Part shown: piece by piece, positions 1-8,806 of the stretch
Layout of the letters: the number at the start of each line of letters is the position of its first letter
Position numbering within the stretch: position 1 is the first letter of the stretch
Assembly: GCA_002746935.1 (NCBI GenBank)
Contig: PDRW01000026.1
Location: forward strand, 27,796-91,795
DNA: 64,000 nt
Source of the DNA: Rhodobacterales bacterium
Lineage (GTDB): Bacteria; Pseudomonadota; Alphaproteobacteria; Rhodobacterales; Rhodobacteraceae
Direction: 5' to 3'
Translations under genes and position numbers: made by a program
Notes under the pieces: generated by a model
The model's input: the letters and a program-made list of their open reading frames with translations, nothing else
What the model was told of the DNA's origin: nothing
The model's database searches: none

Positions 1-3000
1 GCTTCTGCCTTCGCGGGGGCTTCCGGCCCGGCCTTCGGCTTCGCGGCGGGCTTCGGCTTCGCCACCGGCCCGGCCTTCGGCGTCTTGGCAGGTTTGGGCC
101 TTGCCGCCGGTTTGGTCTTTGCCACCGGGCTGGCCGCGGGTTTCGGCTTTGCCGCCGGTCTGGCCTTCGGCTTCGTGGCGGGCGCTTTCGGCTTCGCCAC
201 CGGTTCTGCGGCCTGCTTCGCCGCCGGTCTGGCCTTCGGCCTCGCCGCCGGTTTCGCCTGCACCGCCGCCGCTGCGGATTTCGCCTCCGTCGGCGCGTCT
301 TCGGCGCGCGCTTCGGGCTCCTCCCCGACCACAGCATCCGCCCGTGCCACCGCCGGTTCGACAGCGGCAAGCGCTTCGGCGATGCTCTCCCCGGCGGGCT
401 CCGCCGCCGGTCCGGCGGCGGTCACCTCTGCCCGGGGCGCCCGGACACGCGCCCATCCGCTCGCCACCCGGGCCACCAGCCCCGAGGCCGCCGCGCTCAC
501 CTTGCCGAGCGACCGGGCAATGCCGCCGCCGGTGGTGGGACCACCCGGACCATCGTCCGGCCCCTGCGGCTTCGGCATCTCCGGCACCTGACCCGCTGCC
601 GGGTCGACCGGCCCGTCGATCGACGCCAGCAGCGCCTTCGACCATGTGACGCAGCCCAGCGGGATCACGATCAGCGTGAGCAACGTCGACACCAGCCCGC
701 CGAACATCAGCGAAATCGCCATGCCCTGGAAGATCGGGTCGGAGAGGATCACCGAAGACCCCGCGATCAGCGCCAGCGCGGTGATGATGATCGGCCGCGT
801 CCGGGTCTGACAGGAATAGATCACCGCATCCTGCACCCGCATGCCGGTCTTCACCGCATGCAGCGAGAAATCCACCAGCAGGATCGAGTTTCGCACGATG
901 ATTCCTGCCAGCGCGATGAAACCGATCATCGAGGTCGCGGTGAACGACGCGCCGAACATCCAGTGGCCGGGCACGATGCCGATCAGCGTCAGCGGGATCG
1001 GCGCCATCACGATCGCCGGGATGGTGAAATTGCCGAATTCCCAGACCACCAGCACATAGATCAGCAGCAGCGCCACCCCATAGGCCAGCCCCATGTCGCG
1101 GAAGGTCTCATAGGTCACGGTCCATTCGCCGGTCCATTCGAGCGCCGATTTCATCGAGACATCGGGCGGTCCGAGGTAGTTGGTCTCGACCCGCACCCCG
1201 TCGGGGGCGGTGTAGCCGTCGAGCATGTCCTCGATCTCGAAGATCGCGTAGATCGGCGCGCCGAGGGCGCCGGTGACATCGGCGGTGACGAATTCCACCG
1301 CGCGCAGGTTCTTGTGGAAGATCGGGTCGTCGAGCCGGAATTCCTCGAAGGAGCCCAGCTCCGTCAGCGGGATCATCGCCCCGGTCGCCGAGGGCACCGG
1401 CAATTGCCCGAGCCGGCCGAACTGGCCGCGCAGCGACAGCGGCATTTGCAGGTAGATATAGGTCGGCTCCACGGCGCGGTCGTTCTTCACGTCGCCCAGG
1501 ATGTAACCGCCCATCGCCATTTCCAGCTGCCGGTTGATGGTCTCCACCGAAACCCCGCGGCGCGAGGCCTTTTCACGGTCGACCACGAACCGCCAGGAGC
1601 TGTAGCTGTCCTGCATCAGCGCGTCGGCGTCGACGGTGATTTCCGCCGCGTCGAACATGTCGCGGATGTCGCGCGCCACCTGACGGCGGGTTTCGGCATC
1701 AGGCCCGTAGACCTCGGCGACCATGGTTTGCAGCACCGGCGGCCCGGGCGGCATTTCGATCACCTCGATCCGCGCGCCCATCTCGCGGGCCAGCGGGGTC
1801 AGCATCTCGCGCACCACCACGGCGAGGTCTTCCGACGACCGGTCGCGATGGTGCTTGAGGCCGATTTCCACCTGAATATCCGCCATCCACGGGCGGTTGC
1901 GCAGATAGGTATGCCGCACCAGACCGTTGAAGTTGAACGGGCTCGCGGTGCCCACATAGCTTTGCAGCGCCACCACTTCGGGGATGTCCATCAGCTTTTC
2001 GGAGAGCCGCGAGGCCACGTTGGCGGTGACCGGAAGCGGGGTGCCCTCGGGCATGTTGATGGTGACGTTGAACTCCGGCTTGTTGTCCTTCGGCAGCATC
2101 TTCACCGTCACCGACTGGGTGTAGAACAAAAACAGCGACAGGAAGAACACCACCACCAGACCGATCAGGAACGACCAGCCCGCGACCCGCTTGTGGATCA
2201 GCGGCACCAGCGTCTTCACGAAGAAGCGGTTGAGCCAGAGGGTCTGCCTGTGTTCGCTCTCCTGGCTCTTTTCCAGCGACGCCATGGAGGGGCGGATCCG
2301 CTGCGCGAGCCAGGGGGTGAACAGGAAGGCGGCGAACAGCGAGAACAGCATCGCCACCGAACCCAGCGCCGGGATCGGCGCCATGTAGGGGCCCATCATG
2401 CCGCGCACGAAGCCCATCGGCAACAGCGCCGCGATCACCGTGAAGGTCGCGAGAATGGTCGGGTTGCCGACCTCGCGCACCGCGTCGACCGAGACCGCTT
2501 CCGAGACCTCGCCATCCTCGAGCCACCTTCGATAGATGTTTTCCACCACGACAATGGCGTCGTCCACCAGAATGCCGATCGAGAAGATCAGCGCGAATAG
2601 TGACACCCTGTCGATGGTGAAGCCCAGGATCCAGGCCGAGAACACCGTCATCAGGATCACGATCGGGATCACGATCAGCACCACGATGGCGGCACGGACA
2701 CCCAGCGCCAGCCAGATCAGCAGCGTCACCGCGCCGGTCACCACGAACAGCTTGAAGATCAGCTCGTTGACCTTTTCGTTCGCGGTCTCGCCATAGTTGC
2801 GGGTGATTTCCACATGGACATTGTCGGGGATCAGGCTGCCCTTCAGCCGCTCGACCGAGGCCAGCACCGCATTGGCGACCGAGACCCCGTTGGAGCCGGA
2901 TTTCTTGGCCACCGCGATGGTCACCGCCGGGGCGCCGAGCGGGGCCAGCTCGATCTCGCCATGATCGCCGCCTTCGCCGGCTTCACCATGTTCGGCATGA

Positions 3001-3938
3001 TGGCCATAGGCCGGGCCGGTGTAGTAGCTCACCATCGAGGTGGCATCGTCGGTGCCCTGGGTCACCAGCGCCACATCGCGGATATAGGTCGGCTGGCCGT
3101 GGCTCACGCCGATCATCAGGTTTTCGATGTCACGCGCATTGCGCAGGAAGGAGCCGGTGTAGAGCGTGAACGAGCTCGTGCCCGCCTCCACCATGCCGAC
3201 GCCGCGTTCCGAATTGGCGGCGTTGATGGTCTGGGCGATCTCGTCAAGGCCGATGCCGAAGCCTGCGAGACGTTCGGGGAAGACCTCGACCTTGATCGCA
3301 TCGGAACGCCCGCCAACCACGAAGCTCTGCGAGGTGTTGGGCACCTCCTTCAGCCGCTGCATCACGTCAAGCGACAGCGAGCGCAGCGCGCCTTCGTCGA
3401 CCGTGTGGCTCCACAGCGTCAGCGTCACCACCGGCACGTCGTCCACGCCCTTGGGCTTGATCAGCGGCTGGCTGACCCCGGGCGGGATCTTGTCGAGGTT
3501 GGACTGGATCTTGTCGTTAAGCTTGACCAGCGACGGGCCCATCTCCTCGCCGACCTCGAACTGCACGGTCACCATGGCGCCGTTGCGTTCGGAGGTCGAA
3601 TAGACATGCTCGACACCGGGGATCTCGCTCATCAGCCGCTCCAGCGGGTCGGTGGCGAGCGAGGCCACCTGTTCGGCGGAAATCCCGGGGTACTGGAACA
3701 TCACGTCCACCATCGGCACCGAGATCTGCGGATCTTCCTGCCGGGGGGTAACGACGATGCCCATCAGGCCGAGCGCGAAACACGCGATCAGCAGCAGCGG
3801 CGAAAGCGGCGAGTTGATGAAGGCTTTCGCAAGGCGGCCGGCCAGGCCGAGATCTTCGCCATGCCCGTTGCCATTTTCGCTGCCGTTCACGGTGGCACCA
3901 TTGCCGGTGCCGTTCTGTTTGGCGGTCTGATCGGTCAT
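1..3938 (-). CDS. RND-family efflux permease, 3' end beyond window
   Basis: Inner-membrane proton-driven pump of the AcrB/HME superfamily, acting with the adaptor encoded upstream. 1,312 codons are visible and the frame is still open at position 1. The protein begins with a short Gly/Asn-rich leader, then TM1, a periplasmic porter region, and the TM4 acidic pair in ILVDDAIVVVEN near residue 460. The second half repeats the fold and the last TM helix (TLLTLIVIPLGC) ends near residue 1090. Two oddities: a His/Glu/Gly loop near residues 308-325, and a cytoplasmic tail of more than 200 residues rich in Lys, Ala and Pro (KPKPAAKPK-type repeats) instead of ending soon after the last helix. The start ATG at 3938 follows GGAGC. 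Substrate cannot be told; the His loop hints at metals but is not proof. Confidence 0.93.
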   Translation of the reverse strand, partial: MTDQTAKQNGTGNGATVNGSENGNGHGEDLGLAGRLAKAFINSPLSPLLLIACFALGLMGIVVTPRQEDPQISVPMVDVMFQYPGISAEQVASLATDPLERLMSEIPGVEHVYSTSERNGAMVTVQFEVGEEMGPSLVKLNDKIQSNLDKIPPGVSQPLIKPKGVDDVPVVTLTLWSHTVDEGALRSLSLDVMQRLKEVPNTSQSFVVGGRSDAIKVEVFPERLAGFGIGLDEIAQTINAANSERGVGMVEAGTSSFTLYTGSFLRNARDIENLMIGVSHGQPTYIRDVALVTQGTDDATSMVSYYTGPAYGHHAEHGEAGEGGDHGEIELAPLGAPAVTIAVAKKSGSNGVSVANAVLASVERLKGSLIPDNVHVEITRNYGETANEKVNELIFKLFVVTGAVTLLIWLALGVRAAIVVLIVIPIVILMTVFSAWILGFTIDRVSLFALIFSIGILVDDAIVVVENIYRRWLEDGEVSEAVSVDAVREVGNPTILATFTVIAALLPMGFVRGMMGPYMAPIPALGSVAMLFSLFAAFLFTPWLAQRIRPSMASLEKSQESEHRQTLWLNRFFVKTLVPLIHKRVAGWSFLIGLVVVFFLSLFLFYTQSVTVKMLPKDNKPEFNVTINMPEGTPLPVTANVASRLSEKLMDIPEVVALQSYVGTASPFNFNGLVRHTYLRNRPWMADIQVEIGLKHHRDRSSEDLAVVVREMLTPLAREMGARIEVIEMPPGPPVLQTMVAEVYGPDAETRRQVARDIRDMFDAAEITVDADALMQDSYSSWRFVVDREKASRRGVSVETINRQLEMAMGGYILGDVKNDRAVEPTYIYLQMPLSLRGQFGRLGQLPVPSATGAMIPLTELGSFEEFRLDDPIFHKNLRAVEFVTADVTGALGAPIYAIFEIEDMLDGYTAPDGVRVETNYLGPPDVSMKSALEWTGEWTVTYETFRDMGLAYGVALLLIYVLVVWEFGNFTIPAIVMAPIPLTLIGIVPGHWMFGASFTATSMIGFIALAGIIVRNSILLVDFSLHAVKTGMRVQDAVIYSCQTRTRPIIITALALIAGSSVILSDPIFQGMAISLMFGGLVSTLLTLIVIPLGCVTWSKALLASIDGPVDPAAGQVPEMPKPQGPDDGPGGPTTGGGIARSLGKVSAAASGLVARVASGWARVRAPRAEVTAAGPAAEPAGESIAEALAAVEPAVARADAVVGEEPEARAEDAPTEAKSAAAAVQAKPAARPKARPAAKQAAEPVAKPKAPATKPKARPAAKPKPAASPVAKTKPAARPKPAKTPKAGPVAKPKPAAKPKAGPEAPAKAE

Positions 3939-4025
3939 GTCAGCTCCACGATCCTGCGTGTCTCACCCAGAACGTGCCCGCGCTCATTCGCATTCATACG
4001 GGGCGCCGCTCTGTTCTTTCGTTCT

Positions 4026-4300
4026 CACATGCCGGAAGGCGCAAACCGGGGCCGATTTGCGCGGCATGCTGAGTTGTGGTCGCATGCCGGAAAGCGCAAA
4101 ACCGGGGTCCACTTTTGCGCGGCATGCTGAGTTGTGGTCGCATGCCGGAAAGCGCAAAACCGGGGTCCACTTTTGCGCGGCATGCTGAGGGTCGTCGCAT
4201 GCCGAAAGGCGCAAAACCGGTTTCCACTTTTGCGCGGCATGCTGAGGGTCGTCGCATGCCGAAAGGCGCAAAACCGGTTTCCACTTTTGCGCGGCATGCT
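4026..4300. repeat. Five tandem copies of a palindromic ~57-bp repeat
   Basis: Units begin near 4026, 4081, 4139, 4196 and 4253, with a period of 55-58 bp. Each unit is an imperfect palindrome: GCATGCCG...GCGCAAAA, a centre of CCGGGGTCCAC or CCGGTTTCCAC, then TTTTGCGCGGCATGC. The last two units differ from the first three in the same positions (CCGGTTTCC, linker GAGGGTCGT), so duplication occurred in steps. The array fills the 363-bp gap between the adaptor and the pump gene. The core resembles a palindromic intergenic repeat I recall as common in alphaproteobacteria. It would form strong hairpins in the operon mRNA and could lower or stabilise expression of the pump relative to the adaptor. 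Confidence 0.9.
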
Positions 4301-4301
4301 T

Positions 4302-5462
4302 TTAATGCCCGGAAATCAGCGACGAGGGCGGCGACAGGATCACCGTTTCGCCGCCGGACAGGCCGGAGACCACCGAAATCGACCCGTCCGCAAGCGGATA
4401 GCCCACGCGCACGATGCGCAGAGACGGCACCCCCTGGTCGAGCACGAAGACGGCCGGAAGCGAGCCGCGCCAGATCAGCGCTTCGGCCGGCACCGAGGTC
4501 TGCCCCGAGGTCGGCACGGAGGCGTCCGGCACGGTCACTTCGGCATACATGCCGGGGCCGCCGGGGGTACCGATCGGCAGGTCGAACTTGACGGTGACGG
4601 TATGGCGCCTGGCGTCGGCCACCGGATAGATCTGCGCCACCCGCGCCTCCACCGGCCCGCCGCCCGAATCGAGCCGCGCCGGCACCAGCATGCCCTCGGC
4701 CAGCCCCGCCGCGAGCCGCACCGGCACATCGGCCTCGATGCGCAGATAGTCGATGAAGGCGAAGTCGATGATCGGCATCCCCGGCTGCACGGTGTCGCCC
4801 ACCTCCACATGCTTGCGCATGATGATGCCGTCGAACTCGGCGGTGGCCTGGAAATCCTTGAGCGTCGCGTCGATGGCGTCGAGATTGGCCTGGGCGGCAG
4901 CCAGCCCGCTGGTGGCGGTTTCAACGCCGATGCCCTGGGCATAGAGGTCGGCATGGCGCTCGACGCCGCTGTCCGACTGGCCCATCATCTCCGAGAACCC
5001 TTGCGTGAAGAACTGGTCGAAGGTGGCCGGAATCCCCATGCCCGGAACCCCGGTCACCGAGTTGACCCGCGGCGAATAGATTTCGCGCGAATATTGCATG
5101 TAGGAGTTGCGCAGCGCCGCTTCCGCCTGCCGGACCTGGCTTTCGGCCGCGCGGCGTTTGGCACGAAGGTCGGCGTCGTCGATCCGCACCAGCATTTCGC
5201 CGGTCTTGGCGCGGTGGCCCTCGGAACCGGCAAGATAGGTGATCCGCCCCGGCACCTGCGCAGCAACGGTGATCTCCTTGTAGGGAATGACCGTACCGCC
5301 GACGATGGCCGAGCCGCCGACCTGCGACACCATGACCGGGGCCGTACGATACCCCTCCGCCAAGGCGGACACCGGATTGTCCTGCGACAGCGCCGCCTGA
5401 CCGGCGATGACCGCCAGAGCGAAGGCCGCAAGAACGGGTGCGATTCCAGCAGTTTTCTGCAT
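4302..5462 (-). CDS. HlyD/AcrA-type periplasmic adaptor subunit
   Basis: 386-residue membrane-fusion protein that should couple the RND pump downstream to an outer-membrane channel. It has an N-terminal Sec signal ending about residue 26 (AALSQ), a lipoyl-like half (VAAQVPGRITYLAGSEG), an alpha-hairpin segment from about residue 100 to 190, the second lipoyl half (ATAEFDGIIMRKHVEVGDTV) and a beta-barrel domain (VTVKFDLPIG). The hairpin carries an unusual Gly/Met/Phe-rich stretch (VPGMGIPATFDQFF). It shares strand and order with the pump, so one operon is inferred, although the repeat array separates them. No outer-membrane factor gene lies in the window. Confidence 0.92.
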   Translation of the reverse strand: MQKTAGIAPVLAAFALAVIAGQAALSQDNPVSALAEGYRTAPVMVSQVGGSAIVGGTVIPYKEITVAAQVPGRITYLAGSEGHRAKTGEMLVRIDDADLRAKRRAAESQVRQAEAALRNSYMQYSREIYSPRVNSVTGVPGMGIPATFDQFFTQGFSEMMGQSDSGVERHADLYAQGIGVETATSGLAAAQANLDAIDATLKDFQATAEFDGIIMRKHVEVGDTVQPGMPIIDFAFIDYLRIEADVPVRLAAGLAEGMLVPARLDSGGGPVEARVAQIYPVADARRHTVTVKFDLPIGTPGGPGMYAEVTVPDASVPTSGQTSVPAEALIWRGSLPAVFVLDQGVPSLRIVRVGYPLADGSISVVSGLSGGETVILSPPSSLISGH

Positions 5463-5632
5463 CCCTACCCCTTTGTTTCAAGTCCCGACCGGATTGGCCC
5501 GATCCGCCTCCCCGTGCCTGCGCGAAGTATATTTGGCACCTGCGGGATTTCACTACGGTTTTTCAGGCATCCACACAACATGCTATCTGAATGGTTGCAA
5601 GAGGCAGGGCACCGGGCCGGGCCGGCAGGCGG

Positions 5633-6088
5633 TCAGAACGGCGAAAACCACCCCATCGGGTTGGCCATGACATTGCCGACCCGGCTCATGTCGCGGGTCA
5701 TCCGGCTCATGTTGGCGTTGACCCCATAGATGTTGCCGACCATCGCATTGACTCCCTTGTCCATGCTCTCGATGTCGCCCGACACGGCCGCGAGCGCGCC
5801 GTCCATGGAGCCGATCGCGCCCGTCATGGTCTCCATCGTCCCGACCATGGTCTGCATCGCCAGCGTCATCTCGCCCATGTTGACGGTGAGCTTGTCCATG
5901 TTGGCCGAAATGCGGTCCATGTCGTCCACCATTTCCGCAAAATGCTGGTTCATCTCCACCATTGTGCCGGTGAGGGTATAGACCTGCCGGGCCATGCCGT
6001 AGAGCACCCAGGACAACAGAGCCATGACCACCACGATCAGAAAGGTGGTGATGACGATGAATCCACCGCTGGTTGCGCGCCGGTACAT
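5633..6088 (-). CDS. Membrane-anchored Met-rich coiled-coil protein
   Basis: 151-residue protein of unknown function. The start at 6088 is supported by GGAGG seven bases upstream; a longer in-frame start at 6184 has no such signal. After a short basic N-terminus (MYRRATSGG) comes one TM helix (VITTFLIVVVMALLSWVLY, about residues 12-30). The rest is a periodic helix with Met or Ile at regular heptad-like spacing (MDDMDRI, MDKLTVNMGEMTLAMQTM, METMTGAIGSMDGAL), predicted as a coiled coil facing the periplasm. It precedes the adaptor and pump genes on the same strand with a 170-bp gap and may be an accessory part of that efflux system; this is inference from position. Confidence 0.75.
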   Translation of the reverse strand: MYRRATSGGFIVITTFLIVVVMALLSWVLYGMARQVYTLTGTMVEMNQHFAEMVDDMDRISANMDKLTVNMGEMTLAMQTMVGTMETMTGAIGSMDGALAAVSGDIESMDKGVNAMVGNIYGVNANMSRMTRDMSRVGNVMANPMGWFSPF

Positions 6089-6459
6089 GCTGCCTCCGTT
6101 CCGATCCCATGGCCGCCCGCGCCGGTTACGCCGAAGCGCCTTGCCTGCCGGGCGGGCGGGCTTTGGGCCGCAGACATATATCAATGAAAGAATTTGTTCC
6201 AGCTAAAAAGGGTCGCATGGGGTCCGGGCTGGCAGCGGGCCCGCGCCGGAAAACGCGGAGACAGCGCGGACCCGCTGCATCATGAGTTTTTTTGCCAGGA
6301 AAACGGGTGCGCAGGGTTGGGCAGGAGATCTCCGGGCAGGGCCGGCGCATCCGGCCCCCAGGACCGGCACCGGCCGGCGGTGGAGGCATGGCGACGCGCT
6401 GGCAGGGAGCCTGCATGGCCCGCCGGGTCTGCACCGTTCAACGCCGGATCCCGCTGCTC
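6089..6459. other. 371-bp intergenic region
   Basis: No gene seen. The part next to the membrane protein (6170-6215) is locally AT-rich on the minus strand (AAATTCTTTC, GATATATG) and is the likely promoter region of the efflux operon. The part next to the reductase gene holds a GC-rich stretch without a clear terminator. Confidence 0.4.
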
Positions 6460-7269
6460 TCAGTCGACGAAAGCCTTCTCGACCACATATTCCGCCGGCT
6501 CCGAATTCGCCCCCTCGCGGAGATCCCAGCCTTCGAGGATCTCCTTGATGTCAAGGTTGAAGGCCAGCGAGCCGCAGACCATGCCACGATCCTCCGCGGG
6601 GTCGAGCCTGTCGATGCCGAGGCCAAGGTCGCGGAACACCTTGCCGGAGATCAGATTGTCGGTCACCCGGCCCTTGTGCGGAAAGTCGTCGCGGGTGGTG
6701 GTCGGGTAGTAGACCAGCTTGCCATCGACCGCATCGCCGATCAGCGGATCGTCTTTCAGGCCCTCCACCAGACGGCGACCGTATTCCAGCTCCGGCGCGA
6801 TCCGGCAGGTGTGCATCATGATCACCTGATCGTAACGCTCGTAGGTATCCGGGTCGCGCATCAGCGAGGCGAAGGGGGCGATACCGGTGCCGGTGGCGAA
6901 GAACCACAGCCGTTTGCCGGGCAGCAGCGCGTCAAGCACCAGCGTGCCGACGGGCTTCGGCCGCAGGATGATCTGGTCGCCCACCCTGATATGCTGAAGC
7001 CGCGAGGTGAGCGGGCCGTTGGGCACCTTGATCGAGTAGAATTCCAGCTCCTCGTCCCAGGCCGGCGAGGCGATGGAATAGGCCCGCAACAGCGGTTTGC
7101 CGCGGTCTTCGTCCATCAGGCCGATCATCACGAATTCGCCCGAGCGGAACCGCAGCGATTGCGGCCGGGTGCAGCGGAAGCGGAACAGACGGTCGGTATA
7201 ATGCTCGACCTCGGTGACGATCTGGGCATCGGGCAGGGTGGGCACGGGTCTGGGCTTGGTTTCGGTCAC
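6460..7269 (-). CDS. fpr: Ferredoxin/flavodoxin-NADP+ reductase
   Basis: 269-residue FAD enzyme that exchanges electrons between NADPH and ferredoxin or flavodoxin in the cytoplasm. It shows the FAD-binding RAYSIAS motif, the NADPH-binding GTGIAPF motif, the MVCGS segment near the C-terminus, and a C-terminal VEKAFVD typical of bacterial subclass FPRs. No in-frame ATG precedes the domain; GTG at 7269 (VTETKPRP) matches the family's MTETK-type start, and another GTG three codons upstream (7278) is an alternative. It is monocistronic, with the ribosomal protein genes behind it in the same orientation. A perfect 7-bp inverted repeat lies about 70 bp upstream. Confidence 0.95.
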   Translation of the reverse strand: MTETKPRPVPTLPDAQIVTEVEHYTDRLFRFRCTRPQSLRFRSGEFVMIGLMDEDRGKPLLRAYSIASPAWDEELEFYSIKVPNGPLTSRLQHIRVGDQIILRPKPVGTLVLDALLPGKRLWFFATGTGIAPFASLMRDPDTYERYDQVIMMHTCRIAPELEYGRRLVEGLKDDPLIGDAVDGKLVYYPTTTRDDFPHKGRVTDNLISGKVFRDLGLGIDRLDPAEDRGMVCGSLAFNLDIKEILEGWDLREGANSEPAEYVVEKAFVD

Positions 7270-7337
7270 GTCAGTCACGTCGGTCTCGTCATGGAAGGCA
7301 TTTCCCGGGCGATAGCAGCCCGGGGCATCGCCGAAAA

Positions 7338-7356
7338 CCTGTATATCGGATACAGG
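7338..7356. promoter_or_regulatory. Inverted repeat upstream of fpr (possible operator)
   Basis: CCTGTAT and ATACAGG are perfect 7-bp arms around a 5-bp centre (ATCGG), about 70 bp before the fpr start. The dyad size and place fit a regulator site overlapping the promoter. The regulator is unknown. Confidence 0.4.
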
Positions 7357-7467
7357 AATAATGCCAGCGCAGAATGGGCAGGCCGCACCGGCAGGGCGGC
7401 ATCGGTGAAAAGACCGCCCGGGATCTCTCCCGCGCGGCCGTGGTCTCGTGCGAGGCGCCCGTTCCCG

Positions 7468-7502
7468 GGTACCCGTCTGGGCACCCGTCTGGGCACCCGG
7501 CC
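7468..7502. repeat. Short direct repeat (12-bp unit) between rplI and fpr
   Basis: The unit ACCCGTCTGGGC occurs twice in a row, flanked by a further partial unit (ACCCGG), in the gap behind rplI. No function visible. Confidence 0.5.
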
Positions 7503-7565
7503 CCAAACGCCCGCCCGGGCGGCCGGGTGATGATCCGCCATGCGGGCACCCGGCGGGCGGGCGGG

Positions 7566-8186
7566 TCAGCCGGGCTGCTCGCCGGTATCGCCCGACTCGT
7601 CGCCAACCATCAGCCCGTCGTCGTCTTCCGAAGCGACACCGATGTCGTCGAAAAGCTCCGCGATCTCGAAATCGTGGGCCTCTTCCTCTTCGGCGGCAAG
7701 CTCCTGGATCGACTTGCCCGAAGCCTGAAGCTCGGCTTCTTCCTCGGAGCGGGCAACGTTGATGGTGATCTCGGCCTCGACCTCCGGGTGCAGGCGCACG
7801 TCGACCGCATGGAGCCCGAGCTCCTTGATCGGCGCCTTGAGCACCACCTGTTTCCGGTCAACGGAAAAGCCGCCGGCGGTGGCCACTTCGGCGGCGTCGC
7901 GCGGGGTGACCGAGCCGTAGAGCGCGCCCGAATCCGAAGCCGAGCGAATCACCACGAATTGCTGGCCTTGCAGCTTTTCGGCGAGGGCTTCGGCCTCTTT
8001 CTTCGTTTCGAGGTTGCGCGCTTCGAGCTGGGCCTTCTCGGCCTCGAAACGGGCGATGTTGGCGTCCGACGCAGTCAGCGCCTTGCCCTGCGGCAGCAGG
8101 AAGTTGCGGGCGTAGCCGGGTTTGACCTCGACCACCTCGCCCATCTGGCCGAGCTTGGCCACACGTTCGAGAAGAATGACTTGCAT
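7566..8186 (-). CDS. rplI: 50S ribosomal protein L9
   Basis: 206-residue large-subunit protein. The N-terminal rRNA-binding domain ([19 protein letters not shown], then [14 protein letters not shown]) and the central helix are clear. The C-terminal domain is followed by an acidic tail (about the last 45 residues, with [16 protein letters not shown]), longer than the ~150-residue enterobacterial form; I recall acidic tails of this kind from alphaproteobacterial L9. It is the last gene of rpsF-rpsR-rplI, 13 bp after rpsR. Start ATG follows AGGAGG. Confidence 0.98.
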   Translation of the reverse strand: MQVILLERVAKLGQMGEVVEVKPGYARNFLLPQGKALTASDANIARFEAEKAQLEARNLETKKEAEALAEKLQGQQFVVIRSASDSGALYGSVTPRDAAEVATAGGFSVDRKQVVLKAPIKELGLHAVDVRLHPEVEAEITINVARSEEEAELQASGKSIQELAAEEEEAHDFEIAELFDDIGVASEDDDGLMVGDESGDTGEQPG

Positions 8187-8199
8187 GGGGTCGTCCTCC

Positions 8200-8427
8200 T
8201 TACTTCACGGCATAGGGCAGCAGCGCCAGGAACCGGGCGCGCTTGATCGCCCGGGCCAGCTCGCGCTGCTTCTTGGCCGAAACGGCGGTGATGCGCGAGG
8301 GCACGATCTTGCCGCGCTCGGAAATGTAGCGTTGCAGCAGGCGGGTGTCCTTGTAGTCGATCTTCGGCGCGTTGTCGCCGGAGAACGGGCAGACCTTGCG
8401 ACGGCGGAAAAACGGTTTCGCAGCCAT
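8200..8427 (-). CDS. rpsR: 30S ribosomal protein S18
   Basis: 75-residue small-subunit protein; S18 pairs with S6 on the platform of the 30S subunit. It has the characteristic KICPF-like segment ([17 protein letters not shown]) and the [22 protein letters not shown] block. Start ATG follows AGGAGC, and the gap from rpsF is 16 bp, which fits one operon. Confidence 0.98.
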   Translation of the reverse strand: MAAKPFFRRRKVCPFSGDNAPKIDYKDTRLLQRYISERGKIVPSRITAVSAKKQRELARAIKRARFLALLPYAVK

Positions 8428-8443
8428 GTGTTAGCTCCTTCTC

Positions 8444-8806
8444 TTACGACCGGTCGCGGCCGCCACGGCGGTCGCCGCGCTCTTCGCGCTTCTGCATCTG
8501 GACCGAGGGGCCCTCGTCATGGGCGTCGACCTTGATGGTGAGCACACGCATCACGTCGTCATGCAGCCGCATCAGGCGCTCCATCTCCTGCACCGCCGAG
8601 GCCGGGGCGTCGGTGCGCAGGAAGGCATAATGGCCCTTGCGGTTCTTGTTGATCTTGTAGGCCATGGTCTTGACACCCCAGTATTCGGTGCCGACGACCT
8701 TGCCGCCGTTGTCATTGAGGACGGTGCTGAAGTGCTCGATGAGGCCTTCAGCCTGCGCGTTGGACAGATCCTGACGCGCGATCATCACATGCTCATAGAG
8801 TGGCAT
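8444..8806 (-). CDS. rpsF: 30S ribosomal protein S6
   Basis: 120-residue first gene of the rpsF-rpsR-rplI operon. The start at 8806 gives the family N-terminus MPLYEHVMIARQDLS and is preceded by GGAG; an upstream extension is not family-like. Conserved parts include EYWGVKTMAYKINKNRKGHY and MERLMRLHDDVMRVLTIKV. The C-terminus is a charged Arg/Gly/Asp tail. Confidence 0.97.
   Translation of the reverse strand: MPLYEHVMIARQDLSNAQAEGLIEHFSTVLNDNGGKVVGTEYWGVKTMAYKINKNRKGHYAFLRTDAPASAVQEMERLMRLHDDVMRVLTIKVDAHDEGPSVQMQKREERGDRRGGRDRS

Noticed and set aside
858-2600. 580-codon plus-strand frame
   Set aside because: Antisense to the conserved RND pump; no start signal or domain.
4026-4300. CRISPR array
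   Set aside because: Repeats are directly adjacent with nearly the same linker; no unique spacers and no cas genes.
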